Assembly: GCA_030847615.1 (NCBI GenBank)
Contig: JAUMIR010000001.1
Span: 290,062,187-290,126,186 of the forward strand
DNA length: 64,000 nucleotides
DNA from: Gambelia wislizenii
Taxonomy: Eukaryota > Chordata > Lepidosauria > Squamata > Crotaphytidae
Direction: 5' to 3'
Numbering within the stretch: the stretch's first letter is position 1; every line of letters begins with the position of its first letter. A model generated the notes under the pieces. It did no database searches, had not been told where the DNA came from, and saw only the letters and a list, made by a program, of their open reading frames with translations. Positions 33,112 through 44,464 of this stretch are shown here, in pieces. The position numbers and the translations under genes were made by a program.

Positions 33112-33703
33112 GGGGGCTCATCTACACAAGCCCAAAAAACCCATAATGCCCCACAGTAAAAGCAAGTCATAGCAGCTGCAACTTGTCTTAAGGGTCTTTT
33201 TGCCCCCAGCAGCCCCCATAAGCTTTGTATGCTAGATTACAGTGGGGGATGGTAAATGGGGAAGGAAGTAGAGAAGGAGAGAGCTTGCCTCCCTTCTCCC
33301 ATCCTCGCAGGGGGTTGCAGTGGTGGCAGAGGGTGAATGGGGAAGGAAGAAGAGGAGGAGAGAGCTCACCTCCCTTCTCCCATCCCTGCTTAAGTGGGGA
33401 ATGGCAGCTGCAAGAGCTTGCCCTGTCAGCAAACCCGCCCCCACATTTGTCCAGCCGATCAGGGTTGTGCTTCCTGTGTTACAGGACAACAATTCCTATC
33501 AAACCGCTGTCCTAATGAGGGGGAATGTGTAGCCCCTCACTGTTTTTTTAACAAGTCAGGAAACACCACGATGGCCTTTCTCCCAAGGTTTTTGGCCTTT
33601 TTTGCCACCCTCCTTCACAATACAACGACATGCCGTGGGATCCCATTTAGACAGGTCGTATTCCCAGCGATTTCCGTGAGAATTATTTTGACTGTTAGAC
33701 AAC
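33112..33703. mobile_element. Probable MITE with internal tandem repeat
   Basis: The left end GGGGCTCATCTACACAAG and the right end in complement, GGGTTGTCTAACAG, are loosely inverted. A TGG could flank both sides. The interior holds two copies of a ~75-bp unit (about 33240-33307 and 33319-33390) with GAATGGGGAAGGAAG and CACCTCCCTTCTCCCATCC. The composition is like the other foldback elements, but the terminal match is weak. Confidence 0.45.
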
Positions 33704-33952
33704 CCTGGGGCCTCACCATCATATACCTGTGCAGGTTTTGCAAATTCCACTGTGTTTATTTTTGCTGTAGATAAGAAACTGGTGGTAAATGTAGAGGAAG
33801 AACAGAGTTTGGAAACATTATTTTTTTGGGCTACAACTTTAGAATCCTCAGCCAGTGTGGTGACTTGTAAAGTAACTTAACTTACACCAGTAAAGTAACA
33901 TACCAGTAAGTTCAAGTAGTTGGGAAGAACCATGACTCAGTGGCAGAGGGAC

Positions 33953-34095
33953 CCCTGGTGGCACAGTGGTTAAATGCCAGTATTGCAAGCCACAAGGTTA
34001 TGAGTTCAATCCCAGAGGGCTCCAAGGTTGACTCAGCCTTCCATTCTTCCATAGGTTGGTAAAATGAGCACCCACCTTGGGTCTATCTTGGAGCA
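33953..34095 (+). mobile_element. tRNA-derived SINE
   Basis: CCTGGTGGCACAGTGGTTAA is A-box-like and GAGTTCAATCCC is B-box-like. CTCAGCCTTCCATTCTTCC and GGTTGGTAAAATGAG follow. It is the same family as 40199-40535. The 3' tail is missing or decayed. It is not a functional tRNA gene because no cloverleaf closes. Confidence 0.8.
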
Positions 34096-34099
34096 GTGG

Positions 34100-35680
34100 A
34101 TCCAGAAGGGACCCTTCATGAAACAAGAGATTTTACTCATGTCATAATCTACCACCTTTTTTATCAATTACAAAATTGTAAGTTCAGAGCGAAACCTGTT
34201 TACTCAAAAGAAAATGTCATTGAATGTGGCTGAGCTCCTACATCATTGTAGTGCTGTATAAATTTCCACATGTGGAGTTGTACATTGATTGTGCAATGCA
34301 ACCCTTGTGGTGAATGGCAACCTTGTGCAATGAATCCACAGTCAAATGAGCAGGTACATGAGTCTGCTCATACACACGCACCCTTTGTGCATCTGCATGC
34401 ACATTGGCCACTCATGTGCAACCCTGCCTCCACAACTTTGAATGGAATGGGGATGTTCTGCATCAGACAGAAATGTCCACCCACTTCCGTAGAGAAACAT
34501 CAACATAAAATACCACATGTAAGACACCAACAGGATTCTGACCAATATTTTCTAGGTGACAAACTTCAAAATGCCCAGCACTCTGACCTGAGCTCAAGAT
34601 CCCTGTTTGGTTCTATGAGGAGTCACAGGTCCATTTCCAGATCAACCTGCAACCTGACCAAAGCTGGGCAAAATTAGAAATTTTTTTTCCCTACAACTCC
34701 TAGAATCCTGTAGTTAGCAGCTAAAAGTTATAGTCCATCTAAGCAACATACTAGGGCATTTGTATAACGTAACAAAAAGCAATTATCATAAAACGAGTGC
34801 AATAAATGACAAATATAGAATTTTCCTGTCTATCACTATATTGAAGACCAACATTATGCTCAGTTGATGCCCCCCTCCCCCCCCCCCCGGATTTGGTTTA
34901 TGCAGTTTCACATGGAATTTGCTGTAGTACTGATTGCTGAAAGCATTATTTTTAACAGAAAGATTCTGGCATATGTGGTCATGAAAATATATTTAAATGC
35001 ATATGATGTCTACCAAAAAAAAGTAAAAGTGAAAATATTCAAAAGACAGTATCTCTGTGCCAGAGATACATCTCCTGAGCTGGGATTGCAGCCCTAATAA
35101 ATAACTGAAAATTTGCTGCACTTTTAAGACTTTTAATATATGTTGGCTAAGGCAGTCACCTCTCTCTGCCCAATAGAAGAACCGGCCATGATGATTTCCT
35201 GAGTAAAGGGCTATCTTTGTCAGAATGTTGTACTATGTGAAACTGCTCACCTTATCATTCTAGATGTCTTTAGCATGGTGTGTCCTAGACTTGCTCTTGA
35301 GGCATACAATGACTTAACAACTTCAGATCCTTTGCCCCACAGTCATAACTTGCTTAACCCACTGCTCTTGAAAGCTGCAGTGTCAATGATTTGGCTGAAT
35401 GGTGGAACAGCAGGTTGACATTAATCATTGAGAGGAGCCAGGTCTTATCTCACAATTGTGCGGCATCACAGAGAGGAGGGTGAAGAAAATGGCTGGTGAC
35501 TCACCACCTCTGGAAGAATTCAGCTCCTATGAAAAATCAGCATTGTAATTAATGGGGCTCTGGCAACACAGAGGGCAGGAAAGACCTCTTAGGTGTTAGA
35601 CCTAAGACAGACATCTGCAGCATAGAGAGGGCGCAGTGGCTTCCAGGAGCTCCAATGACAATGCTGAGGTTTTAGTTTGA
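34100..35680. other. Unassigned sequence
   Basis: No feature recognised apart from a poly-C run near 34876 and a short palindrome remnant at 34690-34735. Confidence 0.4.
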
Positions 35681-35689
35681 AGAACCATC

Positions 35690-35830
35690 GGAGTGCTGAA
35701 CCCTATCTCCAAAAGAGGTTCAGTCCCTTGGATAGCTTCTTTAAAGTTCTACCTAAAAACCAGAGTGGGTTTACCACCCCATGACATGGAAGCCAGCAGC
35801 AGCCACTGGAAGCACAGGCTTTCCAGCTGT
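35690..35830. repeat. Unnamed repeat (AAAGGAGCTATCCAA family), copy 2
   Basis: It reads GTGCTGAACCCTATCTCC, then GGATAGCTTCTTTAAAG, then a CCCATGACATGGAAGCCAGC segment. The last is echoed by GGGAGGCCGCCAGCCACC after copy 3 near 56.94 kb. Orientation is inverted relative to that copy for the first part. Confidence 0.5.
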
Positions 35831-35864
35831 ATGGGGTATTTGGCAGAGCACACCCACCCACCCA

Positions 35865-35865
35865 C

Positions 35866-35893
<28 letters not shown>
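35865..35893. repeat. (TA)n microsatellite
   Basis: About fourteen TA units, followed by CACACA. Confidence 0.95.
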
Positions 35894-35899
<6 letters not shown>

Positions 35900-36505
35900 C
35901 CACTCCTCTCACACAGTGTAGAGAGCTGATGAAATTTAAACCTCCCTTCCCTCATTGTTGCAATGCGGGGATTGCTAAGAGTGAAGGTGAAAGTGTTTCC
36001 ACTCCCCAGTGATCCATACTGAGCCATTTCTTCACTGCTTTAGGTGGGGAAACATTGATCTCAGCACCATGACCTAGAAGGATTTTCACTTCTCCCTTTC
36101 CCTAGCAATCCTGAGCAAAACTGACATCTCAGTTATGCTAACAGAGGCTGAATAGTGTGTTAGCCCTTATCCCTTCCTTACTGCTCAGCTGGGTTGAGGG
36201 AGAACTTCTGTGGGACTCTGTAGTTCCATGGACCACACCAGGAGCAGTCAAGGGCCACTTAAACAGACTTCAAGCCCAACCAAGTAAGTCAAAATGTCCA
36301 TCTCACCCGGCAGAGCAAGACACCCAATTCTTGAATGATACCCACCATGGCATGATGTGATGATATCAAGGTCAATGGAAGAAAATATTGTTTCTTTCCC
36401 CAAAACAACAATAAAAACCTGACATGCATTCATGAAGTAGGGGTTACCATCTCTCAGATAAAACTACAACTCCTATAATTCCCCGGCCAGCATGGCATTG
36501 ACCAA

Positions 36506-36628
36506 AGCTTGGAGATATCCCTCTTTTTGGACTACGACTCCCAGAATTTTCCAGCCAGCATAATCAGTGCCCATGCTGGCTGGGGAATTCTGGGAGTTGT
36601 AGTCCAAAAAGGGGAATATCTCCAAGCT
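36506..36628. mobile_element. Near-perfect palindromic MITE
   Basis: Arms of about 53 bp run from AGCTTGGAGATATCC at 36506 to GGAATATCTCCAAGCT ending at 36628. They contain TTTTTGGACTACGACTCCCA and its complement. The ~15-bp centre is AATCAGTGCCC. The few mismatches suggest a recent insertion compared with the other short palindromes here. Non-coding; transcripts would form a long hairpin. Confidence 0.85.
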
Positions 36629-36629
36629 C

Positions 36630-37430
36630 TGGCACTATCCTAGGTATCCTTTCCTGGCACACGCCATCAGCACAAGCAGTGCATTTTTCTGATGACCCAT
36701 CTCCCAAACACAGTTCTTCGGCTGCAGCAAAACAATCATCATATTAACATGATATTAAATGCACAATGGGGGAGGCAATCAGGCATCACTGTTGTTTTAA
36801 TTGTTTTTCCTCCAGGAAATGAATTTGTTCTAGTTTATTTTAAGGCTCTTTTTTCCAGAAGGTCACGTCACTTTACCATCTGCCCCCGACTGTTAGCTTC
36901 CCACTCTACCATGTCATTCTTACACTGAATGCTCTCTGTAACCCTTCTGCCGCCTACATTAATCAGCCTTGTTTCATCCCTGGAAACTGTGCACTTGCAG
37001 TAGTACCTGGGTTCTTGACATTGGCTGTGGCCTCTCCTTGCCCAGCACAATCCTACGCATGTCTACTACTTGAGCTCAGTAGTACTTCATGCCATGTAAG
37101 GGAATACAGGGTTGTTGCCCCAATAAAATTCTCTTGTCAGTAGGCCTCAGGTTGCTTTTTCCGCCTCTCACCCTTACTTTTTCAGTTTACCTTCTCCGTA
37201 TGCTTAGAATTCTCTCCCCACTAACTTCTGGCATGCTGCCTTGCTTTTTCTTTTAACTTTCTATAGATTTTACTTTTTAAAAAAAGGCTGCCCAATCTAA
37301 ATCCAAAACATTTAGTTTTGCAATTGTGCCTTTTCCACCAACCTACATTAATTCCTGTTAACTATTGTTAATAACAATGCTAAATCATTAGGATAATTAG
37401 CATTTAGGGATACCTCTATTCTGACATGGC
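36630..37430. other. Unassigned sequence
   Basis: No feature recognised. Confidence 0.45.
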
Positions 37431-37440
37431 CTAAATACCC

Positions 37441-37681
37441 TAAGGCACTGGATTCCTTCTGATCTTGGAAGGTAAGCAAGGTCAGCCCTATTTAGTACCG
37501 TACTTGGATGGGAGACCACCAACAAATACTAGGTGGTGCAGGCTATATTCCAGATGAAGGAAGTGGCAAAACCACCTCTGATTATTCCTTGCCTAAGAAA
37601 GTCAAATGAAATTCATGGGGTAGTCACAAGTCAACAGGTGACTTGAATGCGCAGTGCACGCACGCACACACACACACACAC
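37441..37681 (+). mobile_element. 5S-rRNA-headed SINE with Sauria/RTE-type tail
   Basis: The head, CTGATCTTGGAAGGTAAGCA (37459-37478), then GTCAGCCC..TTAGTAC and TACTTGGATGGGAGACC (37501-37517), follows the 5S rRNA internal promoter region. The tail reads AAATTCATGGGGTAGTCAC, AAGTCAACAGGTGACTTGAA and ends in CA repeats. This matches the 5S-Sauria SINE type of squamates (family knowledge). It is not a functional 5S gene because the 5' and 3' stems are replaced. Confidence 0.88.
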
Positions 37682-37689
37682 TATTCTGA

Positions 37690-38690
37690 CATATAGAATG
37701 AACTCTTCCACGATGAAAATATTATTTTGAGGGCTGATATTATGGCATGACTGGAAATATCCTACATGGAAGAGAATATCAGCATTTCTTTAAAGAAAGG
37801 AGGTAATGATCTACTGGAGGGTTTTTGAAGGGAACTTGAGTGGGTAGCTTGCAGCCACCATGGCTTGCCCCACTGCAAGCCCAAAGAAGATAAAAGGCTT
37901 CCTGATGAGCTCAGACAAGGTAAGCAATTAGAATAACTGAATGATACCAAGGCTCCGAGCCAATAAACAAAAAATTACAACCCAACAAGCTGAATGAAGT
38001 AAAATAAGAGGGAGCTGAAGGGCTTTAATTAAAATATCTGAAAGCTCAGAAGAAACTGGGGAAATGCCCGGTATCTGGAAGATGGTTAACTAAATGGAAG
38101 GGTCTATCTCTCATGAATTTGTGTGTTCAGGGGGTGGAGAGATAGTGTTGCTTCTATTACTACTAATTAGACTTACTGTAAATGTATGATTCAAGAAAGA
38201 ATGGATGAGATCATGGAAGAATAGATCTAAGAGCTGAAATTGGTTTGACCATTAGGAGTTTAGTGTTATAGTAGGTAAAGACCAGATTAAGGTGGTTGGG
38301 GCCTTGGAGCCGTTCTGAAAATACCCCTCCCCCTTTGTGAATATGTGTGAGTTATTCTGTGAGTGGCGAAGCAGAAGTTAAGTACTATAATAGTGTCACA
38401 AAAATATTCTTCAGGGAATCCATTTTAAGTCCTTTAAGATGGAATTTAACAGCTTTATCCCATGAAGTTTTACTCAGTTAGTGAAGTAGCACACAAAATA
38501 TTGACAATATCAGGGAATTCAGGGAGGGACTAGGGGGAAGAAAAGAAAGAAAGCAACTCCCCTTCAGCACAGTGGCTCCAGGTGATGAGGGGTCTGGAGC
38601 AATTGTACTAACTGAACAATTGATAATTTGGCCCTGTATTAGGTGGCTGTTTAAAGATGGTGTTTAAATGTAGATTGTATGAATGATTAC
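37690..38690. other. Unassigned sequence
   Basis: No feature recognised. Confidence 0.45.
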
Positions 38691-38696
38691 TGTTGG

Positions 38697-38830
38697 GACA
38701 CTTGTTGTTGTTGCTGTTGTTGTTGTGTGCCTTCAAGTCATTTCCAACTTATGGTGACCCTATCACGGGGGGAGGGGTCTTGGGAAGATTTGTTCAGAAG
38801 GGGAGTGCCTTTGCCTTCTGTCACGTTGCC
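38697..38830 (-). mobile_element. Sauria SINE, 3' part (minus strand)
   Basis: It starts with the complement of the (ACA)n tail (TTGTTGTTGCTGTTGTTGTT), then GTGTGCCTTCAAGTCATTTC, CAACTTATGGTGACCCTAT and the TTGTTCAGAAGGGG block. The tRNA head is missing. A chance 160-codon frame with a poly-cysteine start covers it. Confidence 0.85.
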
Positions 38831-38839
38831 CCAAGAGCG

Positions 38840-39965
38840 GGTGGTGCCTCCAACTTCTTCTACTTTGAAACAAGACAAGGGCTTACAGTTCCTGCATGAA
38901 CAATTCAAAGCCACAGGAACGCCTTTTTTTCTCTCCCCTTTTCACCTCCCTTTTCTGTGGCAAAAACAAGACAGAACAGACCATCAGAGAGGTGCTGCTT
39001 TATCTAAGTTTTCCTGCCCATGTTGTGGTTTACAAACACGCTGCCACCATGTTACGCGGCCCCTCCTCTCTGCTTCTCTGTGCATCCACACCAGCACAGA
39101 GTTGAGAGGAGAGGCTTGTCTGTTTGTACAATCTGAGACACACTCTCAGAGATTCCTCTAACCTAGAAATCCCTTAGAACTATGTCTCTCTTCAGGTAGG
39201 CTACCACCACTCACTGCTCATTTAAAACCAGTCCAATGAGAGACTGGGAAAGTTCTTTGGTTAACCAGTGGAACTACTTGCTGTGTTAAAATATTACCAA
39301 CCCCCCTTGTCTATCACGACCGAAATAAGGCATGTGTGACATAGGTTTTAGTGGGGAAAAGTAGAAAAGCTATTTTTTTATTCAAGAAGTAAACCCATTC
39401 AGAGGTAATCATATCATGGAGAAAGGTATTTTCTTCCAGGCCCAACGTAGAGTTACAAAGGATAGCAATTACAGAAGTCATCCAGTCAAGGAATAAAACA
39501 AATCATAAAATCTAATGCAAACGAACTAATACATTGTCCCTAACTCTAAGCAAAGTTCCACTCACATTTTGAAGGTCCATCAGAATCAGTCTGTGTTCAA
39601 ATTGGGGGCTAGGCCTGATGCTGGGCCTAGCTCAGTCTCTGAGATGATGAATGCTCAGAGCAGATGCAGGAGGTCTGCTCCATTGCAAACTCCAGGACCA
39701 TGTGCCCTCAAACAAAGGACTGCACTCTTCAAAACTCCATTAGCCAAATCTGATTGTTTCTTCATTAGCCAAATCTTGATTGGCTCTGCAGTCAGGTGAT
39801 GTGGTGTCATGCTTAGCAGATGAGTCCCACCTCCCACTTCTCATACCCCTTTGTTTACCTGTTTCTGAAGATAAGAGAAGTGGTGTTTACAGATACTGGG
39901 AAATGCAGTTCTGGCAGATGTAGTTCTGGCTCCATGATGGGAGTTGCAGTCACTCCATCATGATA
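38840..39965. other. Unassigned sequence
   Basis: No feature recognised. A short inverted repeat (CATGATGGGAGTTGCAGTC..CCATCATG) occurs at 39932-39963. Confidence 0.4.
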
Positions 39966-39969
39966 CCTT

Positions 39970-40092
39970 CCTTTGAGGCTGAGTGTGACTTGCCCAAGGT
40001 CACCCAGTGGGTTTCCATGGCCAAGCTGGGGATTGGAACCCTGGTCTCCAGAGTCTTAGTCCAATGCTCAAACCACTACATCATGCTGGCTG
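39970..40092 (-). mobile_element. Sauria SINE, 5' part (minus strand)
   Basis: The complement reads through the tRNA-like head: CATGATGTAGTGGTTTGAGC, TTGGACTAAGACTCTGGAGA, a B-box-like GGTTCCAATCCC and AAACCCACTGGGTGACC. The tail is lost. Confidence 0.88.
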
Positions 40093-40198
40093 GCTCCAAT
40101 ATTGTATTGTTTGCACACTGGGAAACAATACACCCAAAAAACCCACAACATTCAGTAAGAAGTTGCAGCAGGGCCCAAGAAACAATTGGAGGGAAAAT

Positions 40199-40535
40199 TG
40201 GGAGGCCTGGTGGTGTAGTGATTAAATTCCAGTACTGCAAACCACCATGTTGCAAGTTTGATCTCAGAGGGCTCCAAGGTTCACTCAGCCTTCCATCCTT
40301 CTGTAGGTCGTTGAAAGTTCGATCCCAGAGGGTTCCAAGGTTCACTCAGCCTTCCTTCCTTCTGTAGGTTGGTAAAGTGAGTACCTGGCTTGTGGGGGCA
40401 TTAGCTAACACACACTGGAAACTGTTTAATGCAGTGTATATGTGTAAATTGCTATTGCTTAAACAATTTGTAAGCTGCTCTGGGAGCCTTTGTGGCTAAA
40501 GAGCGGGGTATAAATACCTAAATAAATAAATAAAA
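40199..40535 (+). mobile_element. tRNA-derived SINE with (AATA)n tail
   Basis: The head is GCCTGGTGGTGTAGTGATTA. The B box is decayed (AAGTTTGATCTC). The body CTCCAAGGTTCACTCAGCC..TTCTGTAGGT is locally duplicated (40276-40310 and 40335-40370). The tail is GTAAGCTGCTCTGGGAGCC..GGGGTATAAATACC followed by TAAATAAATAAATAAA. It belongs to the same family as 33953-34095 but is longer. The internal ~60-bp duplication is unusual. Confidence 0.85.
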
Positions 40536-40539
40536 TATT

Positions 40540-40810
40540 TAGACCATTAACACTATTGATCCTTACACAATTGTCTCTTCATCTATGTTGCTTTACATGA
40601 AGAATTTTGCACTTCCAACCTTTCTTTATTTGTACCTAGTACATATGTCTTCTCTCTATATGAATGTCAGATTTCATAAATTTGACAAATGATTTTCAAG
40701 ATCATTTCCAAAACAGTGGTAGTTTGGTTCACCATTCTGACTTTGAAACCATGTTGTTTGTCCTTGTGTAAAGATCATGATTCACAACTTGATTTTTTTG
40801 TTTCCTGATG
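40540..40810. other. Unassigned sequence
   Basis: No feature recognised. Confidence 0.4.
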
Positions 40811-40815
40811 CCTAG

Positions 40816-41626
40816 GGGGTCGTTTACACGGGCAAATATTCCCCTAAATATACCGCTAAGATAGCTCATAGTTCACATGGATCGCAGCACAGCATCGCCT
40901 CATTCAGAAGGGGGGAAGGCAAAACACCCAAATATAGCGTGGCAGGGCATGTCGCTATTTTTGCAGGAATATTTGCAATGTAGTGCTTTATTGGCAGTGT
41001 AAACTAGCATTTCGCTAAGGGTTAAAGCACAGCTGCATTGTGATTGGTTGATGATGCAGGTGTGGGCTTAAAAGAGGGGCAGGGAGGGAGGCAAAGACAG
41101 TAGCCATTAGAGAAGAAACTTGCAAAAATCCTGTCTGCTATTTTGCGAGCCAGTTTGCCAAAAAAAAAAAAAAAAAGAATTCCCAACTTCTTTCATTCCT
41201 GGAGCATTCCTTCTAATCCTCTGCTGTTTTGAAAGTATGTAAAGGTTCGTCACTTTTATCCTGTGCACGGGGGAGGGAGAGAAACCATTTCACAAAGGGC
41301 TGTAGCAAGACGAACTGCTATTTTCCCTCTCTCTCTCTGCTTGGGGGAAGGAGGGAGGGGGAAATAGAGAGACAGAGAGCAGCTGGAAAAACTTGCAATC
41401 CACGATCCGCGGCATGGTCTTTTAGCAGAGAGATTACTCTCCCTCTGCTTTATGGAGTGAGTTCATTTACAGGCAGGTTTACAGAGACACACAGAGTCAC
41501 ACCCCCCACACTTATTCAAGTCTGAACTGCAAAGCGACATAATTAGAAAAAAAACCTGACTGGCACAGCTGCGGAAAATAATTAAACCGCAAGTTGCCGC
41601 AATAAATCTGCTGTGTAAACCGGCCC
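40816..41626. mobile_element. Long non-autonomous DNA element, 3-bp TSD
   Basis: The left end GGGGTCGTTTACAC and the right end in complement, GGGCCGGTTTACAC, match at 11 of 14. TAG (or CTAG) flanks both sides (40813-40815, 41627-41629). At 811 bp it is the longest member of the GG-ended set. The interior includes CCGCAAGTTGCCGC, a ATTGGTTGATGATG-like CCAAT motif and a purine-rich GAGGGAGGGG tract. Its longest frame (41229-41525) has no recognisable motif, so it is non-autonomous. Confidence 0.75.
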
Positions 41627-41865
41627 TAGACAAATGGGACTGTCAGTTGTGTGAATGCTCCAAGTCTCTCACATTTCACAACCTCCCGCTATTAATGGAG
41701 CCTATAATGCAACCTAAAAGAATAATAGATCATAGCACCATATTTTTGTTGTTGTTGTTATTGTTTCCTGCATGGTCTCTTTTTACGTACCTCCAAAAAA
41801 AAATTACTCATGACAAACAAACAAAAAACACTCAGTTTCTCCTCCCTGGGAAAAACATATGATTG

Positions 41866-42098
41866 AAAAGCTGCAGCCACACTGCAGAAAGAATGCAGTT
41901 TGACACTGCTTTAACTGCCATTAAAGTTAATGCCATGGAATTCTGGGATGCCATGGAATTCTGGGATTTGCAGTTTTGTGAGATATATAGCCTTCTCTGT
42001 CACAACAAACTACAAATTCCAGGATTCCATAGCAGTGAGCCATGGCAGCTAAAGCAGTGTCAAACTGCATTCTTTCTGCAGTGTGGCAGCAGCCTCAA
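41866..42098. mobile_element. Palindromic MITE (GGCTGCTGCCACACTGC family)
   Basis: The left arm AGCTGCAGCCACACTGCAG and right arm CTGCAGTGTGGCAGCAGCC pair. Inside, GAATGCAGTTTGACACTGC pairs with GCAGTGTCAAACTGCATTC. A 17-bp stretch, GCCATGGAATTCTGGGA, is duplicated in tandem at about 41931-41968. Non-coding, homologous to 6994-7212. Confidence 0.85.
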
Positions 42099-42539
42099 GT
42101 TGTGTTTTACATAGCCCACTGAAAGCAATGGAACTTAAGTTATTCATGACAAAGTTGGGTCACACTTATTTAAATGGGGTCTGTGCTAAACGTGACTAGG
42201 TCAGGATAAACCCATCACACATACCATGTTTTAAGGGAAAGGAAGTTTTCTTTCAATCTTTGCACTTCTAGTTGGCACATGTCTGTACATAAGCTCTTTA
42301 GATTCTCATTTACATGTGAGTACCCAAACTGACAGTTTTCACCTCTCTCAACACCATACAAAAATTCTGCAGCCAAGAGCTGGTTCTCTGAGGTCCAGAC
42401 TGAACCATCCATCCAATGGAAGGCTGTGGTTGATATGTCAATATCTATTCATTGCGGCCCCATCATCTATCATCTATAAGCAGGTGGGCTTTTTAATATA
42501 TGTTTTATTTATCACTTTAAACTTTGTTATTTTATGATT

Positions 42540-42668
42540 TTAAAATGTTTTTATCTGTCATTTTAATTGTTTTAAGTTTTATTATAATTGTTTCATTGTA
42601 ATTGTTTTAATTGATTATTTTTGGAAGCCACCTTGGGGGTTCCATTGGGATCTAGGTGGAACGGGTTT
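42540..42668 (+). repeat. LINE tail remnant (L2/CR1 type)
   Basis: TTTTAATTGTTTTAAG repeats, then GGAAGCCACCTTGGGGGTTC, resembles the 'taagccgccttgggt' ending shared by L2-like tails. Weak. Confidence 0.4.
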
Positions 42669-42779
42669 GTCTAAAGAAGCCTAGTGGATTACAGGATCCC
42701 CTGTTGTCACACTTTTCAGAAACATATGATTGGAAATTTGTTTAAAGTGTTGTGGTATCAAATAAATAGTTCTCAAATA

Positions 42780-42989
42780 AGAACTCACGGCAAACAAGTC
42801 TTGAAGAGAAATGACAACGCAGAAAGAATCACAACCTGGAAACATCACCCAAGGAGACCTTCTGCTGTGCTTTCTGCAACCGGACTTGTTTATCTTGGAT
42901 TGGCCTCTTTAGTCATCAGTGCGCTTGCAGAAAGTGCAGGATGAGTCCTTCCTGAATCTTTGTTTGCGAAGAAAAGCCAGAGAGAGAGG
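42780..42989 (+). mobile_element. Endonuclease/RT LINE, last ~210 bp (copy C)
   Basis: It begins in AGAACTCACGGCAAACAAG and runs to the family hairpin (42958-42971, with a T-G pair) and GAAAAGCCAGAGAGAGAG. It keeps the zinc-motif codons but is out of frame with the original. Severe 5' truncation. Confidence 0.92.
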
Positions 42990-43044
42990 TATCAAATACT
43001 TCATAACTGAATGATTTGGTACTATTAACCTACCCCTGATAGCC

Positions 43045-43965
43045 CTATCTTGGAATATCAAATAATTGGCTATATTTAATAATTTGGTTTAAGGTGGCCA
43101 TCCATGTAGTTGCAGGTAAACCAGGAACCCCCAAATACTAAGGCGGGATTCATGTAAAACCAAGGGAGGGTCCTTTGGAAATTCTTCAGTCCAAATGCTC
43201 AGGTCAGAGAGTTAACACCTGGGGGTGAATCATTCTCTAAACCATTCAACGATAGCAGAGACTTTAATGCTTGTAAAACGGGTCCTTCCTTCCCTCACCC
43301 TTTCCAACAAAAGACCTTGCCTTTGCCTGTTCAAATCCAAAGTATGGCACCCATTAACTATTGTTAACTCTTCCAGAGCACCCTTTGTTTAGTCATGGGA
43401 ACCTCCGAGAAACATTGTATCCCACTCAAACTCCTATCCCTTCAGGGGAGTTATTCCATATAAATATCAGCCCGAAACACAACCAAGTGAACACAGTTCA
43501 TCTTCTTCTCGACCCCATGTCAGACTGTGTAGCCAGATGTGCAGAGATCCCCTTCCTATCTACTCCACAACAATCTGTGTAGCCAACTGCACAGACCCTC
43601 TTCCTTCTGACTCCATATCAATCTGTGTCACCATTCTATCATCTGGACCTCTTGGCTGCCGGTGTTCTTCGTGATCTCCACTCTGTAGGATTGGTGCAGT
43701 ATAACCCGCCATTCCCATACACTATTCCTCTATCCAAAATGCTTCCAACTATTTTCGATAGCCTTACGTGAGTGTCTGAAGCCTGAGTGTTTGTTTAAAT
43801 GCTGTTAATATTAATTTCCAATAAAGAACATTTAATTGTACCTTTTGGCTTAGAATCTCCTCCATTATTACCAGTATACATAGGTTAAAAGCAACTGCCT
43901 TTGCTCAACCTCTCGCATGCCAAGTTCAGTTAGCTAAATTCCCCAACTTTAATATTAGGACATCA
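43045..43965 (+). repeat. Solo LTR-like element (retroviral type)
   Basis: It aligns with 27553-28365: AATAATTGGCTATATTTAAT at the start, TATA box TATAAAT at 43459-43465, AATAAA at 43820-43825, then CCAGTATACATAGGTTAAAA and ATTCCCC near the end. A GTCAGACTGTGTAGCCA-like segment occurs in variant copies near 43525, 43575 and 43620, a local repeat within R/U5. No viral coding region adjoins it. Confidence 0.65.
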
Positions 43966-44154
43966 GAGGGTCCCCACGGACCCCAATCAATTTGGATAAC
44001 AAGTCCTATATCTCACAGGGACATCTGGAGAGGTCTGAAAGCAACAAATTGGACAAAATTTTAAGATCTTTCTTTGATCACCTCTTCTTGTGATAAACTT
44101 TATTTTGTATCCAAGTTAAGATCTGCAGCTGTTGTAAAAAAAAAAATCTACATT

Positions 44155-44240
44155 GTTCCCTCAATTTTACAAGGTCTTTAGCCTTCTCTGCCACAGAGTG
44201 CTGGTGCCTCACCAAACTACAAATCCAATAGGAAGAAGCC
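44155..44240. mobile_element. Half of a palindromic MITE
   Basis: ACAAGGTCTTTAGCCTTCTC, TGCCACAGAGTGCTGGTGCC and CACCAAACTACAAATCC match the central arm of the 41866-42098 family. The other arm is absent. Confidence 0.5.
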
Positions 44241-44464
44241 ATAGTAAATAATTTAGTTTCAAAGTGGATTATTTGTGTAGAGTGGATTTGGCTCATGCTT
44301 GCTTGTTTCCCATTTCCTTCCTCAGATGCTTTTACTTTTGGTTCTTTCAGATTGTAAGCCTGTGGGTAAAGATTCCCTTGTTTGCACTGAAAATGCTGCA
44401 GCCCTGTTGATGACAAGCAATAGATGATTCGAACATATTGCCTTGTTTCTGTACCAGCAGCTCT

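Noticed and set aside
37441..37560. 5S rRNA gene
   Set aside because: Only the internal promoter region resembles 5S; the ends are replaced by a SINE tail.
38679..39161. 160-codon frame with a poly-cysteine start
   Set aside because: The cysteines come from the complement of a SINE (ACA)n tail; the rest has no motif.
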